A stretch of 64,000 nt of DNA, taken from contig VXAY01003155.1 of the NCBI GenBank assembly GCA_013399855.1, positions 62,001 to 126,000 of the forward strand, in the 5' to 3' direction. The notes beneath the pieces are model-generated. The model was not told where the DNA came from. It was given only the letters and a program-made list of their open reading frames with translations, and made no database searches. Source of the stretch: Oxyruncus cristatus (taxonomy: Eukaryota > Chordata > Aves > Passeriformes > Cotingidae). Below are positions 13,485 through 26,055 of this stretch, piece after piece. Numbering within the stretch: the first letter of the stretch is position 1; each line of letters starts with the position of its first letter. A program made the position numbers and the translations under genes.

Positions 13485-14080
13485 ATAAGAGTAATCACCG
13501 TCCAAAGCAGACATACTGGAGAAGGACCATCTGGGTCACCTCTTCTCCCTGTACAGGAATTCATCATTAGAAAAGGAGAAAATTAAGATTTCTTCTCAGT
13601 TTGGGTTAAGGAAAAAATATTTCACATTATTTGACTAGGTTATTTGCAATGCATCTTTTGTGTACCACCATAGTGCATATGTATGATTTTTAAATAAATA
13701 TTTGTAAGAGGTTGATAGATTTATCAATAATTTAGATAAAATTAGCTTAATTAATAAGAATTCATCAAAATATTGCTCTTGAGCAAACCCTGCATTTTTA
13801 CGTGCTTTTTAAGTATACAGCCTATGCTTTAATTATTTTTTTTAAGTTTTTTTTTAAGTACAAGGATTAATGTTGTTGCCCACCAGGTAGCTCTAAAAGT
13901 TTCCCTCACTTTGAGTGAAGCTGATAAGATGAATACACACCTAACAACCTTCAGGGCACTATGGGAAGCACGTTCTTTTTGTCTTCTCTTCATATTTTAA
14001 CTGACTTTTCAAATACATTCACACTATACACTACCTGGGTTTTATGTTGTGTGTCTCTGTATATACCCAGGAAGTCATGT
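13485..14080. other. Unique AT-rich spacer between SINE and CR1
   Basis: Nothing coding is visible. The stretch is very AT-rich with T runs near 13836-13858. Confidence 0.55.
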
Positions 14081-14420
14081 CATAGAATCATAGAAAGGTT
14101 TGGGTTGGAAGGGACCTTAAAGATCATCTAGTTCCCACCTCCCTTCCATAGGCAGGAATGCCATTCACTAGATCAGATCGATCAGGGCCCCACCCAACCT
14201 GATCATGAACACTTCCAGGGGTTTATATAACTTCTCTGGGTATCCATAACTTCTCTGGGCAATTTGTTCCAGCGTCTCACTTCCCCCAGAATAAAAAATT
14301 TCTTCCTAACATCAAATCTAAACCAGACCTCTTTCAGTTTAAAACCATTGTCCCTTGTCCTGTCACTATCTGCTTGCATCAAAAGTCCCTCTCCCTCCTT
14401 TTTATAAGCCCTTAAAAAGC
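14081..14420 (-). mobile_element. CR1 LINE 3' end, antisense
   Basis: The low-coordinate edge reads CATAGAATCATAGAAAGGTT and TGGGTTGGAAGGGACCTTAA, the reverse complement of the CR1 3' terminus. On the minus strand the block above it codes the ORF2 C-terminus: [13 protein letters not shown], then [13 protein letters not shown] and WNKLPREVM (about 14360-14235). This matches the R-x-x-G-x-x-L-K-E, FFTxxV and WNxLPREV pattern of CR1. An 11-base internal duplication (AACTTCTCTGG at 14229-14239 and 14248-14258) interrupts the part between W-N and the 3' UTR. Confidence 0.93.
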
Positions 14421-15400
14421 CAGAAGTTTGCTCTTGCAAAGTTCAGTATCTTTGACTTTGTTCTTCATTGGGGCCATGCTCCTTGAGATCGTAAACTCAA
14501 AGAGGGTGATCACTATAGCCCAGGCTGCTTCCAATCTTAACTGCTTAAGTGAGCTCATCTACACTGGTGAGCACCAGGTCCAGGTATGCCTCATCTGTGC
14601 TTAGCTTGTCTTATACCTGAACCAGGAAATTGTCCTCTACACATTCCAGGAGTCACTTGGATTGCTTGCAAGCAGCTGTATTGCTTTCCCAGCAGATTTT
14701 TGGGTGGTTAAAATTGTCCACTGGGATGAGAGCTTGCAAGTGTGATGCTTCCTATATCTAAAGCAAGATCAGGCCTCCTCAACAGTCTCCAGCTGGTCAG
14801 GTGGCCTATAGTAGACCCCCATTACCAGGTGTCCTTTGTTGGCCCTGTCCTTGATTTTTACCCACAGGGTCTCAACGTGTTTATTGCTGTTACTCAGAGG
14901 CAGCTCTTCACAATCTATTCACTTCCTTAACATAGTGCACAACAGCCCTTACCTGCTTCCTAGCCTCTCCTGAAAACCTTGTAGCCCTCACTTGCATTGT
15001 CTGAGTCATGTAACTCGTCCCATCATGTTTTCTGTGATAGCCATTAGGTTACAGTTTCCTAATCACACCATGGTTTTCAACTCCTCTTGCTTGCTAACTG
15101 TGCTGCATTCACTAGCGTAGGGGCATTTGAGCTAAGCTGTTGACCTTTTCATCTTTTGAGAGAAGCCCTCTCTAATTCTTTTGGAATGATTTACAGGTTC
15201 TTCCTTGTTGTTCCCGAAAGTGTTGTTGTTTCCTGGTTCCTTACTGACAACCAGTGGAGCATCCTCTTCCCCCACTGAATCTAGTTTAAAGCCTCACTAA
15301 TAAGTCCTGCCATCTTGCTCCCCAGAACACTCATACCTCACTTGGTCAGGTGTGCCTGTAGGTGTCTACCTATTCCAGTCTAACTCTACATGCTTCAGTG
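14421..15400 (-). mobile_element. CR1 LINE: end of ORF1 and endonuclease part of ORF2, antisense
   Basis: Minus-strand reading gives CR1 blocks in the right order from high to low coordinates. First comes the C-terminus of ORF1 (HLTK at about 15360 through AGLISEALN and a stop near 15280). Then follows the ORF1-ORF2 spacer, then the apurinic-type endonuclease with GVYYRPPDQ (about 14819-14793), a disturbed GDFN motif (V-D-N-F-N, near 14720) and the catalytic SDH (near 14510). Stops and frameshifts show it is dead. It joins the CR1 3' end directly at about 14420, so the reverse-transcriptase core is missing. I read both parts as one element with an internal deletion, but two adjacent insertions are possible. 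The upper boundary is approximate. Confidence 0.85.
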
Positions 15401-16994
15401 TGTTTCTCAGCCACCTTTGACTGTTTCCTCCATGATATCTCGGTTTCTCTACAAATTCATTCAAAAATTTGGACTGCAAGTATCCCTGTCCTTACTGTCA
15501 TACTGCCATTTTTCAGTTGGGCTTATCCATAATTTTCTTTATAAAGTTCTGTATACCAGTGGGCTATAATGGTATCTGTACTACATTGCACCATATCATA
15601 AAACACTACAAATATGAACAATAATTTAACTCCATTGTTTGTCAGGGGCTCTGAACAGTTTCTTTATCTTCATGCTAGGATGTCACTGAACACAGGAGAT
15701 CCTGCTCTGGTTTTGATGTTACTGGGAAACAAAGCATGAACCACAATGAAGACATCTGTTTAATGCAGTTTTAGTGATTCCCACAGAAAAACCTTGAATC
15801 AACACAAATCTGCTTACAATTCACTCAGAATATTTCCAGATATGGATGTCCGAGTTCTATGTTGCAGCTGTGAAACCACTGAGTTTCATACAAATTAAAA
15901 TTTGGATGGATTTACATCATAAATAAGACTCACTATTTCAAATGAGGCCTTCAAAATATAACACTCTGTGCTCCAACATAACATGAAAAACATTTGCATA
16001 GCAAAAGTAAACAAAAAAAAATTACTTCTAAAAAGCAAAAATGGAAAGTACCTGTTAAAAAACCTGCATAACCTCTGTTCCAAAAGCCTATAAGCTGTTT
16101 ATTCAGGTTTGATGCTTCAATACTATGAGTGAAATTAGCAAGAAAACATTTACAGGTAGCTAACTACAGTCAGAATTTTGCATGACTGGATATTTTCATT
16201 TGTTATGATTTCAGTTTAATCAGTTGCAGTTTTTGTAGTTGTTCAATCCTCTAGAGAAAAAAAAAAAAGAGTTTGATGTGGTTCCTTTTGGAGTCACAAT
16301 GACTTTAATTAGTACAGATTCATGCCTCTCACCCTGCTTTAATTCACAGGCCAGTCTGGATACTTGCAAACATGTTTATTAGGAGGAAATACTTTATAAT
16401 ATTTTAAAACAACTTCACAGTATTTCACATGCATAATAATTCATTCTAAAATGTGCTAAACATTGGGGGTTATAAACACAATTGTTAATACACAGCACTT
16501 ACTCAAATATGCATAAATAATGTTATGTTCTCATAAATCCTTACAATGTGAATTTAGTAATTTTGCTTGCAGAACTGCTTATTGGCTGGCCCTAAAGCAT
16601 TTCCTAAATCTCAGGTAGACTCAAGGGGCAAAATACAGAGATGAAATGTCGTAGAACTCATCCTCCCCCATTTACATGACACATACACACACTCATCTGA
16701 TTTTGGGATTTAGATATAGTGAATTAAGAATGTGGATCATATTTATGCAATTCTGATTTTGATGCTGATACTGCTTGTACTCTGAAATGCTTAGAATGGG
16801 ATTCTGCTTTGTGCTTGCCTGCAGAAAATCTCTTCATTTGCCATTCTAGTAGTAATACTTAGCTTTTATTTATTCAGACCAAGATGTGTCTTTTCTTGCT
16901 TCTAAGCAGCTGGATTTTGCTTTCCCAGTGAAAAGCTAGCCTGTGTAGATGAGAGTACAGATTTAGAAAAATAGAAGAGATTCTCCTTGCAGCA

Positions 16995-17036
16995 GTGATT
17001 CCATGGCACTGCCCAGTGGCAGTACCATGGTGTCAC
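16995..17036. repeat. Long perfect-looking hairpin (inverted repeat)
   Basis: The left arm CCATGGCACTGCC (17001-17013) and the right arm GGCAGTACCATGG (17018-17030) pair over 13 positions with one mismatch around a 4-base loop (CAGT). Two unpaired bases on each side are followed by a further 4-bp stem, GTGA (16995-16998) with TCAC (17033-17036). That gives 16 pairs in 42 bases, far more than chance predicts in 64 kb. It is shorter than a typical microRNA precursor and has a tight loop. Function unknown. Confidence 0.75.
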
Positions 17037-20000
17037 AATAATTTACCATATGCAGAATGGGGCAGTATGAATCTGACTTGTTTAAGTGCTTCAGTGGCCT
17101 TATTTCACAGTAAGAATGTGGGACAGGTTGCAACAACCGCAAAGGGCCCTGCAAACCCCTGCTTACACAATTCACCAAACACATTTTCTGAAGTTCCTGA
17201 ATGGACATGACAAAAGCAACAGAAAAAAAGAGTCTCTCACCACCTCTCCAATGGTAGCTGGGCAAATTCCTTTTCTTGAGGCCTATTGTCTCTCTCAAAC
17301 GTCTATTTGTACACTTCCTTATCTAAAATGAGAAATGGAGCACTGATTCAGGGCTCAAGCATTTATCTAAATAGCATGAACCAAAATTTACATTTTAATT
17401 AAATATTAATTGTCCTTTTGCAAACAATATTAAAATATAATAATAATTTATTATTCTATGTCCTGTTGAAGGGTTATTCAGTTATTTATTTCATTTGGTT
17501 GTTTGTTTCTTTTTTTTGTTTCTTTTTTTGTTGTTTTTGTGAACCTGCTGCTTTGCTGTAGAATATTGATAATGTAATTCTTATGTTGATCTTCCCAGAA
17601 AACACAACAATACCAATTTATTATCTACCAAAATATATTGTAACATTGGGAATTACTATATTGCCTTTACATCAAGTGCATTACAGTAGTGCCTATAGGC
17701 CTTGGACCAGTTGTGCTTAGGTACAGTATAAACATTGAATATGTGACACTGTAGACTAACTCTAAGCAATCAGCTGCAGCTCCCCAATAGGCATGACCAA
17801 TGCAAGACCCGGAGGAGCAGCAATAGTCATAAGATTTACGGCAGTACAAGGAAAACTATCTTTCCATAAAGTTGAAAAGTACACCTCTGTAAATGCACCC
17901 ATCATCCAACAGTCTGAGGGAGCGATGACACCATTTGATGCATCCTTGTTATTCTTCAAATGCACCGCCGTGAAGGATAAATGCCTTTGGATGTTACTAA
18001 CCCCAGGCAGCATTGACTGGCCAGAAATTTTACAATTGTGAAGTATATTTTATATCTGTAGAAAAGAAGATAAATTCATTTCCCAGGAAAGTGTGAGGTA
18101 CCAGTGCTTGGCTGTTCATAGCAGGTAAGCATTGCTATAGCTTTTCCACTACAGGTGAAAAATCTGCACTGTGCAGGGTCAAATTATCCTCCTTAGGATT
18201 TCTTTCATTTTATTTTTATTTTCATTTTTAAATAAATGAAATAAACCAAAATTTGTTTTTGCATTGCTAAGATTCAGAAAAGGTATGTGGGAAAATATAT
18301 GAATGATTTCTCATCCATGCCAAACACATTCTCCCTTTAAAGTATCAAAAAGAAAAAGGAGAAGAAAAAGAGTTGTTTGAAAAAGCCTTACAGGACCATA
18401 AAGGACAACCTTTTTCACTACATGTAGAGGAAGCTGTTGCTGGATGACAATTACCTTTATAACAGGCCTGATAATCACTCTTCATAGGTGCTATGGCTGC
18501 ATTATGCCTCCCTCTGACTGCACACAGACGAGGGGAGAAAGGAAAACACACATCAGGAAATAAATGCCTGTAGGATTAAGTTTTATACAACTTTACTCAG
18601 GTGAAGTCATCCTGCTGATATCAACAGCACAAACCAGATGAGTAAAGCTCAGCATGTTTACCAGCGTTTGAGAATTACAGCCTTCATTTGCGATTCAAAG
18701 CCCAAGCCTGCTGCCACTGAATCGATAAAAGAGTTTTTCCATTAGCTACAGTGGTGTAGGACTTGGCCTCTACTCCTGATTTCTGAAGACACTTTACTGA
18801 CATTAAAATACATTCTGTTTTGTAGCACAGGCACCATGAAGAGAAGAAGGGATAACATTTGTTCCCTAGCTTTTGGATGTGTTTACAGTCTCACTGTAGG
18901 CAAGAGTTGTCTAAATGGGTCACCATGCCTAAATGCCTAGATTTCTAGGAATATTCTACATGTAAGATTTACGTATTGTCTGACAGAAACATATAGTAAA
19001 AAACAGCATTTAATTGTCACACCTCTAGAGTCAATTAAAAGTCATTAAAGAGCAGGATAAAAATTGCTGCTTTGGTCTCTAAAGGTATCATAAAAATGTA
19101 CTTTCATCATGTGCATGACATCTACAAATTCTGATTGGCATTTCCTCCTTCCCTGAAAAGAGAGTCTGGCTCAGTTTGCAGCAAATATGACAATAGGCTG
19201 TGCAAATGTACATCTGAAACACAGCCCTTTCGGGGTTAAGCATTCAAGCTTATATGAGAGATCATCAGTTTCGGGTCAAAGTGCTGTTCTTAAATGATCA
19301 GTGCAGAACAGAAAAAAAAAAAAGGCATTGAAGTGACCTTGCTGAGGGTCTAAAACTGTGCTAAAGCCTTTTCTGCATGATTAAGTGAGCAGAATCTTAG
19401 ATTAGCTAAAAGCAGTGCAGAAACATAATGAGTTCACTTATTTTGGAGCATTTAATAACAGTTATAGACAGTTATGTGATCAGGCGGAGTTATGACTTAT
19501 TCATTCTTTCATTGCTATTAAAATTACTGCATTTGAGGTTTTTAAAGTCATTGAAATAAAAAAGTCTGATTTATGTTAGGAGAATTTAGCTTGCCCTTTG
19601 GTCTCTCCATTTTTAAATGATATAATTAGACTTTTTAAAGACCATTCTAAAAGCATTATTAGCATTTTCCATAGCTGAAAGTAAATGCATGTTTTGTGGG
19701 TATTTTAATTTTAAAAAGAATAATAATAATAATAGTTAATTCAGGCTGCAATAGATTGTTACAAAAAGAAGTATTGCATAAAATTTTCTTAAAGATTTCT
19801 CTGTGCATTTGTATGTATGTAGACTGAGAGGAGCCCACACAAACACATGCATAAGTGTGAGCGCACATACATTTAGTGTATATACAAACAGGAGTTTCAG
19901 ATACACAGAAAAATAAGCCTAGTCCCTTCACTCTTTTGGGAGATGAAGGCAAGTAGAAGAGCAAGTTCCATAGGACATCTTAACTCATGACCTTTAACAT

Positions 20001-20639
20001 ATTACCTCACAAATTACAAAGTCAGCCATCAGTCTCAAGGGAGAAAAAGTACTTTCAAGAAAACAAAGGGACTTGCAGGTGTTTTGAATTAACAGTAAGC
20101 AATAATCATTAAAAAGCACTGGGATGAGTATGTTAGTGTCATGAATGTATGCACATTTTAAAATACACTCAATTCCCAAGTCTTAGTATACAAATTACAT
20201 TCAAGTTATATTTGTATATTAATTATTAATCACTACAAGCACGGCCAGTGTTTTCAATGGCAAGAACACAAATTTTATATATCTGATTTTAAGCTTATGC
20301 AAAACATCACAATACACAGACACACGGCGCAATACTTCACACAAGACTGTGTATCTTGCTGCTAAGGCCAAACAGGTGAACCAAAACACTTTCCTTTCAC
20401 ATTTAAATTACACATTTTTCCTACATTGATTTGGCTTAGAAAATAAAATTTCCCAGAAGATTAAGAAATTCTTCTTTTAGTTGGGCCCCAAGGGAACATA
20501 TCTTTGCTTACAAAAATCATGCTTACAACAGCTTCCTTAACCGAAAGCTCTTTTTATGTGTGTGCCTTCTATGTTTATTCAGTAGACAGTTTGGGTTGCT
20601 CATTTTGCTACTCAGAATGCAGTGTGCTTTTCTATTAAA

Positions 20640-20960
20640 ACACATTATTAAAACTAAATCAGAAAGAAGCTTATTTAATAGTCATTTCATGCACATAACG
20701 GATGGGAATACATAAATTATCAGACTAATATCTGATTAAAACTTGATTAACATGCTAATAAATTATGCTAGAAATGTTGGGGTTTTTTTAATTTCCCCAC
20801 TTTTACTTAAACTTCCTAATTGACACTTCAATTATATTGTTCTCTGACTTTTTGCCTTCCCTATGATTAACAGCTGAGATAAATTATTTCTTTGCCTGAA
20901 CTTGATATGAAAAATGATCAATTATGATTATTAAAGCTCTCTAGTAATCTGTTAATTATT
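20640..20960. other. Candidate conserved non-coding element (homeodomain-motif rich)
   Basis: An AT-rich stretch with many TAAT/ATTA cores, a CAGCTG E-box (20871-20876) and GATTA motifs, without simple-repeat structure. Vertebrate developmental enhancers often look like this. This is a compositional impression only; conservation cannot be judged from one sequence. Confidence 0.25.
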
Positions 20961-21295
20961 ATTTAAAAAGTCACCTCATTTTTGTTTGTTAAATGGAGAC
21001 CATTGTATTTATTGCTGACGAAAGGCTGGAAGGTGTTCTGGAAGTCAGACTCCATAACCGGTGCATGGCATGGACACAACACAGAGGGCTGCAAGCTGGA
21101 ACATCCTCATGCTTTGCTCAGAGCTACACTAACTTTGGTCCATCAGCCTCACTGCTAGGGAGATTATAGAGTAGTCTGTATCAGCCTCATGTGCTGCTAC
21201 TGCCTGTATGGAAAAATACATCCATGAATCTTGTAATACAGACTCCTGCCCACTAGAGACTGATCTCAGCCCAATAAAGCATGTAACTCGGGACC

Positions 21296-21362
21296 CTCAC
21301 AGTTTAGACTTGAACTATGGTCAGAAAGGTGAGAGGCCAAGGCTTCATCCACTAAGCCATTT
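21296..21362 (-). repeat. Degenerate tRNA-like sequence, possible old SINE head
   Basis: On the minus strand TGGCTTAGTGG (21359-21349) fits the polymerase III A box (TRGYNNARNNG). GTTCAAGTC (21314-21306) fits the B box core. CCTCTCACC between them matches the anticodon-loop region of tRNA-Glu. A 4-bp D stem (GGCT with AGCC) and a 7-base T loop on a 3-bp stem can be drawn, while the anticodon stem is poor. It could be a worn tRNA-derived SINE (MIR-like) or a tRNA pseudogene. I cannot name a family. Confidence 0.45.
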
Positions 21363-22372
21363 ACCCTTTTCCTTTGTAAGGAAGATTGATTTTTAAAAAG
21401 CTATTAACCTTCAGCAATTTATCTCATCAGATCATCTTCATTTTGCTCCCACTATAATAAGGCTGTATTATATAGTTTAATTCTTCACTTAATTCAGCTA
21501 GACTATCTAAAAAGAAATAGATGGAGAAAAAAAAAAAAAACAAAAAAGAGAGAGAAAAAATTATGAAAAACTTTGAAATGAAAATATTACCATGAAAACA
21601 AAAGAAACTTCAAGTGCTATCATGTGTCTTGGAGACACAACAATGAAAGATGCAAGTATGTATACAGGGATCCTTGTTGGACAAAAACTTTGTATAGTTC
21701 TCAGCATTTCATAATGAAAGTATGATACACCATGCCTACAATAAGTATTACCTAAGCTATTCACAAGACAAAAGGAGAGTATTCTCATTTCTTGAGCTGA
21801 CTCGCAGTAACATCAAGACAACCCATATTCTTCCATTTTTATATTGTCAAACAGAGATGCTCCCTCAGCAGAAAAGAGCAGCTCCAAGGAAATTTGGCAT
21901 TGAAATTTAATGTTCTACTGGTATTCAGAGAAAAGCCTCAAAGAAGTACACAAAACAGTAGAGTCTTCTAGTAAAAGTATATATAATACTAATATTCTTT
22001 GCAATGAAGCATGCTAGGTTGCTTGTTAGGAACTAAATTATTTCTGGTTTAATGACTGATTTGGGGAAGAAAAAGCCCCACGTTTTATGAACAATGCATT
22101 AATGACTTTAATGCATCTGGCTGAACTTTTTGGCAGATACCAATTTAAATTTTGCTGGCATATGTAATGATAAAAGCAGTTCTAAGCATTCTAGGCCGAA
22201 TTGGATATTGAGTTCACTAATATTAAATGTTCAAAATTGTTCAGAATCTTACATTCCACTGACTTTCAATGAGACTTTGATTTTTAAGACCCTTAGGTTC
22301 AGCTGTAGAAACACGCTTTTCTTTCTGTGTGAATTCATAAAATGCAGAGCACGGACAAAATCCTCAAAATTA

Positions 22373-22395
22373 AAAACAAACAAACAAACAAACAA
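22373..22395 (+). repeat. (CAAA)n microsatellite
   Basis: Four perfect CAAA units (22377-22392) with a partial unit on each side. Confidence 0.9.
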
Positions 22396-25059
22396 CCCTC
22401 CTTTCTGTTATCTTCAATGGGCTTTGGATCAGAAAAAAATTTTGACTCATGTTTTAAGCAGCTCTGAATTACTTCAATAGCTGTTTTTCTCGAGTGAGGA
22501 CTGCAAGATAAGCCCAGAAATGAGCTAAACTCAGCAGGTCATACCTCCTGGTTCCTTTTTCTTCTTCTTTACAAATACACTCATTAAGTCTATGCATCTG
22601 GTAGCATCTGTTCTTTTTCTTCTGGTACTTGGATCTTTAGCTGGTAAACGGAAGTGAACGCTTACAGCTCCTCAGCATTTGACCAAACCATGTACAGCAG
22701 AATTCTGGTTTAATTTTGCCAGTGCTTACTTAACACTCCTGAGCTAAAAGCTCTTTTATTTTGAGATAATGTGAGAAAGCTGGCATTTTGGTAGCTGAAT
22801 AAAATTTGAAAAGGGTGATACTAAAAGTTACTACAAGAACCCCACTAAGATACTCAGAGGATCAACAAAGTACTGCAGTTCCCTAGCAAGTGGTTCTTTG
22901 TCAAGGCATGGTACAGGTAAGCAAACTCTGGAAACAAAATATCAGGTAAAAGTCTGCTGCAAAATAGTTTGACTTTTCTTTACAAATGAAACCAATGATA
23001 AAGTAACTCTTCAGGAACTGGTTATAAATCCTCTTCATACATATTAAACAGTATACAGTGAATAGGATTAGTAATATCTTTTGTCTAATTTGTCAATCCA
23101 GTTCTTAGTTCCCCACAGTGCTTCAGTCAAATACAAAGACTGTCTCAGTTACTTTTCCATAGATTAAGTAGCTCTTGAATTGATATTTGCTGTATGGGTT
23201 GGGACTTTGACTGGTAAACACTGTGACTGGTGCTGAAGGCCAAAAAAAGGCAGCAATGAGGAATTAAAGCAATAGACTTCTGGTTGACTTGAAGGGCAAA
23301 TCCTCTCTCCCCATTTTTCTGTAAAATCAGAGTCATTCTCTTAATAGAAAAGAAACCTAAAATATTAGTTTAAAGATCAGTGATTGTTTTAATTTTTTCT
23401 TTCTTGTCATTGGCCTAATTTGTTTTGATGTGTAAGACTGAATTTTGTGGCATTTCACAACAGGAAAATGTAAAGGCCTATGGTCAGCCTAGCTGTGCCC
23501 ATTCATGGTGCTTCTGAGCCCTCTTCAGAAGTCAGCTCCAAGGGCGTGAACTGTTGAATTAACTGACAGTACGTTTTATCAGAAGCATCCTCTCCCATGC
23601 AGCTGGAGATTGCCAGAAGATTGCCTAGTGCTGCCCTCTAGGCTACTTAGCTCACAATAGAGCAGGAATTTCAAGTATATTCTTCAGAACCAGCAGATAA
23701 CTTGTTTTCAGACGCAGTGACGCAGACATAAAGAGAGGTATATTAACTAGAACACAGTCCATCAACAGACTGAGTGGACTGACAGAACATTTCAGAACTC
23801 ATGGATATTCCTGCCTGGACCTCTGCAACTGCAAGCTCCTCCTCATTGTCACCACTCTATCGATGAGCCACTGCGTGAACAGATAGGTCTATTTGTCTTG
23901 TACTGATGATAACTGAGGTGCATGAATAACTCACAGAATAATGTGAAGCTTAATTGAAGAAAGAAAAAATATATTTTAAAAATTTATTAGATTGTAACAT
24001 AACACTAAAGTCGGTGTTCCAGAATATTGGTACAGTTATTTTTTCACAATCATATTTTAATTCCTTCTTTTGTCTTAGAATAAGAGTGCATCTTCAAAAA
24101 GAAGGAAAGATGACAAATATAAACACTATTTTGATTCTTCCTAATTTTTAACTACCTAGCCATTCAAGCTAACTACCTATGTTCGCTGATCTACCCTCCA
24201 GTAGTCCTTACTCAGTTAACTGATTTGATCTGGTAACTGCTAAAGATAATTGCCACTAGATTTAATCCATTACACTATTTTTGGCATAGCCTAATATTCA
24301 CATTCAAGATAGTCAGGATGGTTAAGAACTCACCTTCATTGTTAACAAGTGATTACTGGACTATTTGTGGAAGCTTGTAAACAGCTATGAATATGTACTT
24401 CTTGTTTCAAAGGTCATAAAATTTGGAAAGTTGTAACAGAAGCAAAAAGAGAAAAGAAAGTGAAAAAAGGATACTCAGCTTTTTCTAACTTATTTCTCAA
24501 TTTTACATATTTAGCTTCATTCAACTGCCAGTAAAGACAACTAAAAGACTCATAAGAAATTAATTTAAATTGATCATCAAAGATCTAGCTCTTTATAAGC
24601 CTATTATATTTAGTATGTTTATTCCAAAGAGTCATATTTCAAATTGTTGATATAACAGCACCACGCTTGTGTTTAGCAATACCATTAGCTGTTACCATAG
24701 GTGTAATATAGAGACATCGGGACAGGTGCAAATATCTCTATCTGAAGATGAAGGACAAAGCTGTTTTTAAAACCACTATTGCAATTCAGGACTATGAATA
24801 CAACAGTACTTATGTTCTGCTTTAGAACACGGCACATGCACCTCAGTTCCCAGTTTAGCAATGGTTTTCCCATGCAATCTTGTACTTACATCAAAACTCT
24901 TTAAACAGATGCAACTTATTCTGCCTCATGGTAGCTCACTGCAAAGAGATGTAGTCTGGCAAGTTTGCGTACATACGAACAACACCTCCAAGCATGCATG
25001 TGACACGTACTATCCACCCAAAGCTGCACAGCTCTGATCCTGAACTTACAAATGCAACT

Positions 25060-25330
25060 TAGTCAACTCTAGTGAGCTCAGTGTCCTGGTCACAATGGCA
25101 GGCTAATACGGCCAGGCTCTACCTAGAATTGAACTTCATCCTGGTAGCGCTGCTCAGAGCGGGATTCCTCGCCATGGTGGTGGGTAACGATGCGCCACAC
25201 TCCACTTCCTTATTACCTGGTGGCATCAGTCTGCATGTGAGGAACGCACTGCTGCCACTCACTACATACACGGGGAAGAAATCTACACATGGGCAGTCTG
25301 GTAGTGCAAGCAATCCTGGACACTGAACAA
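25060..25330. other. Local CpG-bearing, GC-richer patch of unknown origin
   Basis: The patch carries roughly nine CpG dinucleotides (for example AGCGCTGC, GAGCGGG, ACGATGCGCC) in a region where CpG is otherwise rare. It is open in two antiparallel frames (25072-25326 plus, 25119-25313 minus). Neither reading resembles a protein I know. It may be a younger insertion, a small exon-like or regulatory segment, or chance. Confidence 0.35.
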
Positions 25331-26028
25331 AAGAAGTGAGTCAAAGAATCATTTGGTGTTTGAACAAAGGTCTGCTTATTATCTGGGTGGTTTTAGACAG
25401 TGAATTTTCCTGAAAATATTTTAATGAGTCAAATCTGGTGCCAAACAACTCTAAGAGTTAAAGCCAAAAGTCAGTTACATAACCCTCATGTACATGAGTT
25501 TTACCCATGTTTTATTTATGGAAATCCCGATTACACTTAGAAAATCATTATTTTTATGCCAAAACCCCCAACTATGAGGTAGCATGTCTGAATGTTTGAC
25601 TCAAAAAAAAGAGAATAAAGAATAAAGGAAGTGAAAAAATTTGGCAAAATCTTCAAGTCATATGCAACAGGTAAACTCCCAAAGAGCAACACAAACTCCT
25701 CACAGTAGAAAATCAGGAAAAAGCAGCATTAAAACTACTTAACCTGCAGCAATATTGTCAGGGATGTCACCCACAGGTACTGATTAGGCTGTGACAAACA
25801 AGGTTGTCTTTTCGTGCACATTCTGCTACCAACAATGTCTATTCGCTTTAACTGTGGAGAGGCAGACACCCTTCCTCATGACAGGACTGTAATACTTCTT
25901 TTAATTTAACATGCCTGAAGACAAATCTTTAGGCTGACACTAACCTTTGCTAACTCTAGAGCAACTACAACTTCACTGACTATAAATAAATAGGAAAACT
26001 TTATTTTGCAATTGTATTTATGAAAAGG

Positions 26029-26055
26029 AAAAACAAAACAAAACAAAACAAAACA
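26029..26055 (+). repeat. (AAAAC)n microsatellite
   Basis: About five consecutive AAAAC units following a short A-rich lead. Confidence 0.9.

Larger units (their letters stand above)
15401..21199. other. Unique non-coding DNA with low-complexity tracts
   Basis: No gene recognised. Frames up to 111 codons (16963-17298, minus) and a pair of antiparallel frames at 17762-18041 look like chance. There is a T/G-rich run at 17508-17541 and a short (AAT)n at 19720-19734. The segment 19380-19760 and the segment 20640-20960 are dense in TAAT and ATTA motifs. Confidence 0.5.

Noticed and set aside
16963..17298. 111-codon minus-strand open frame over the hairpin region
   Set aside because: No recognisable domain, overlapped by plus-strand frames, no splice or promoter context; fits chance in AT-rich DNA.
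17762..18041. Antiparallel pair of 82-83 codon open frames
   Set aside because: Symmetric openness on both strands is a composition effect; no protein similarity recognised.
22130..22480. 116-codon plus-strand open frame
   Set aside because: Runs through a (CAAA)n microsatellite and shows no known motif.
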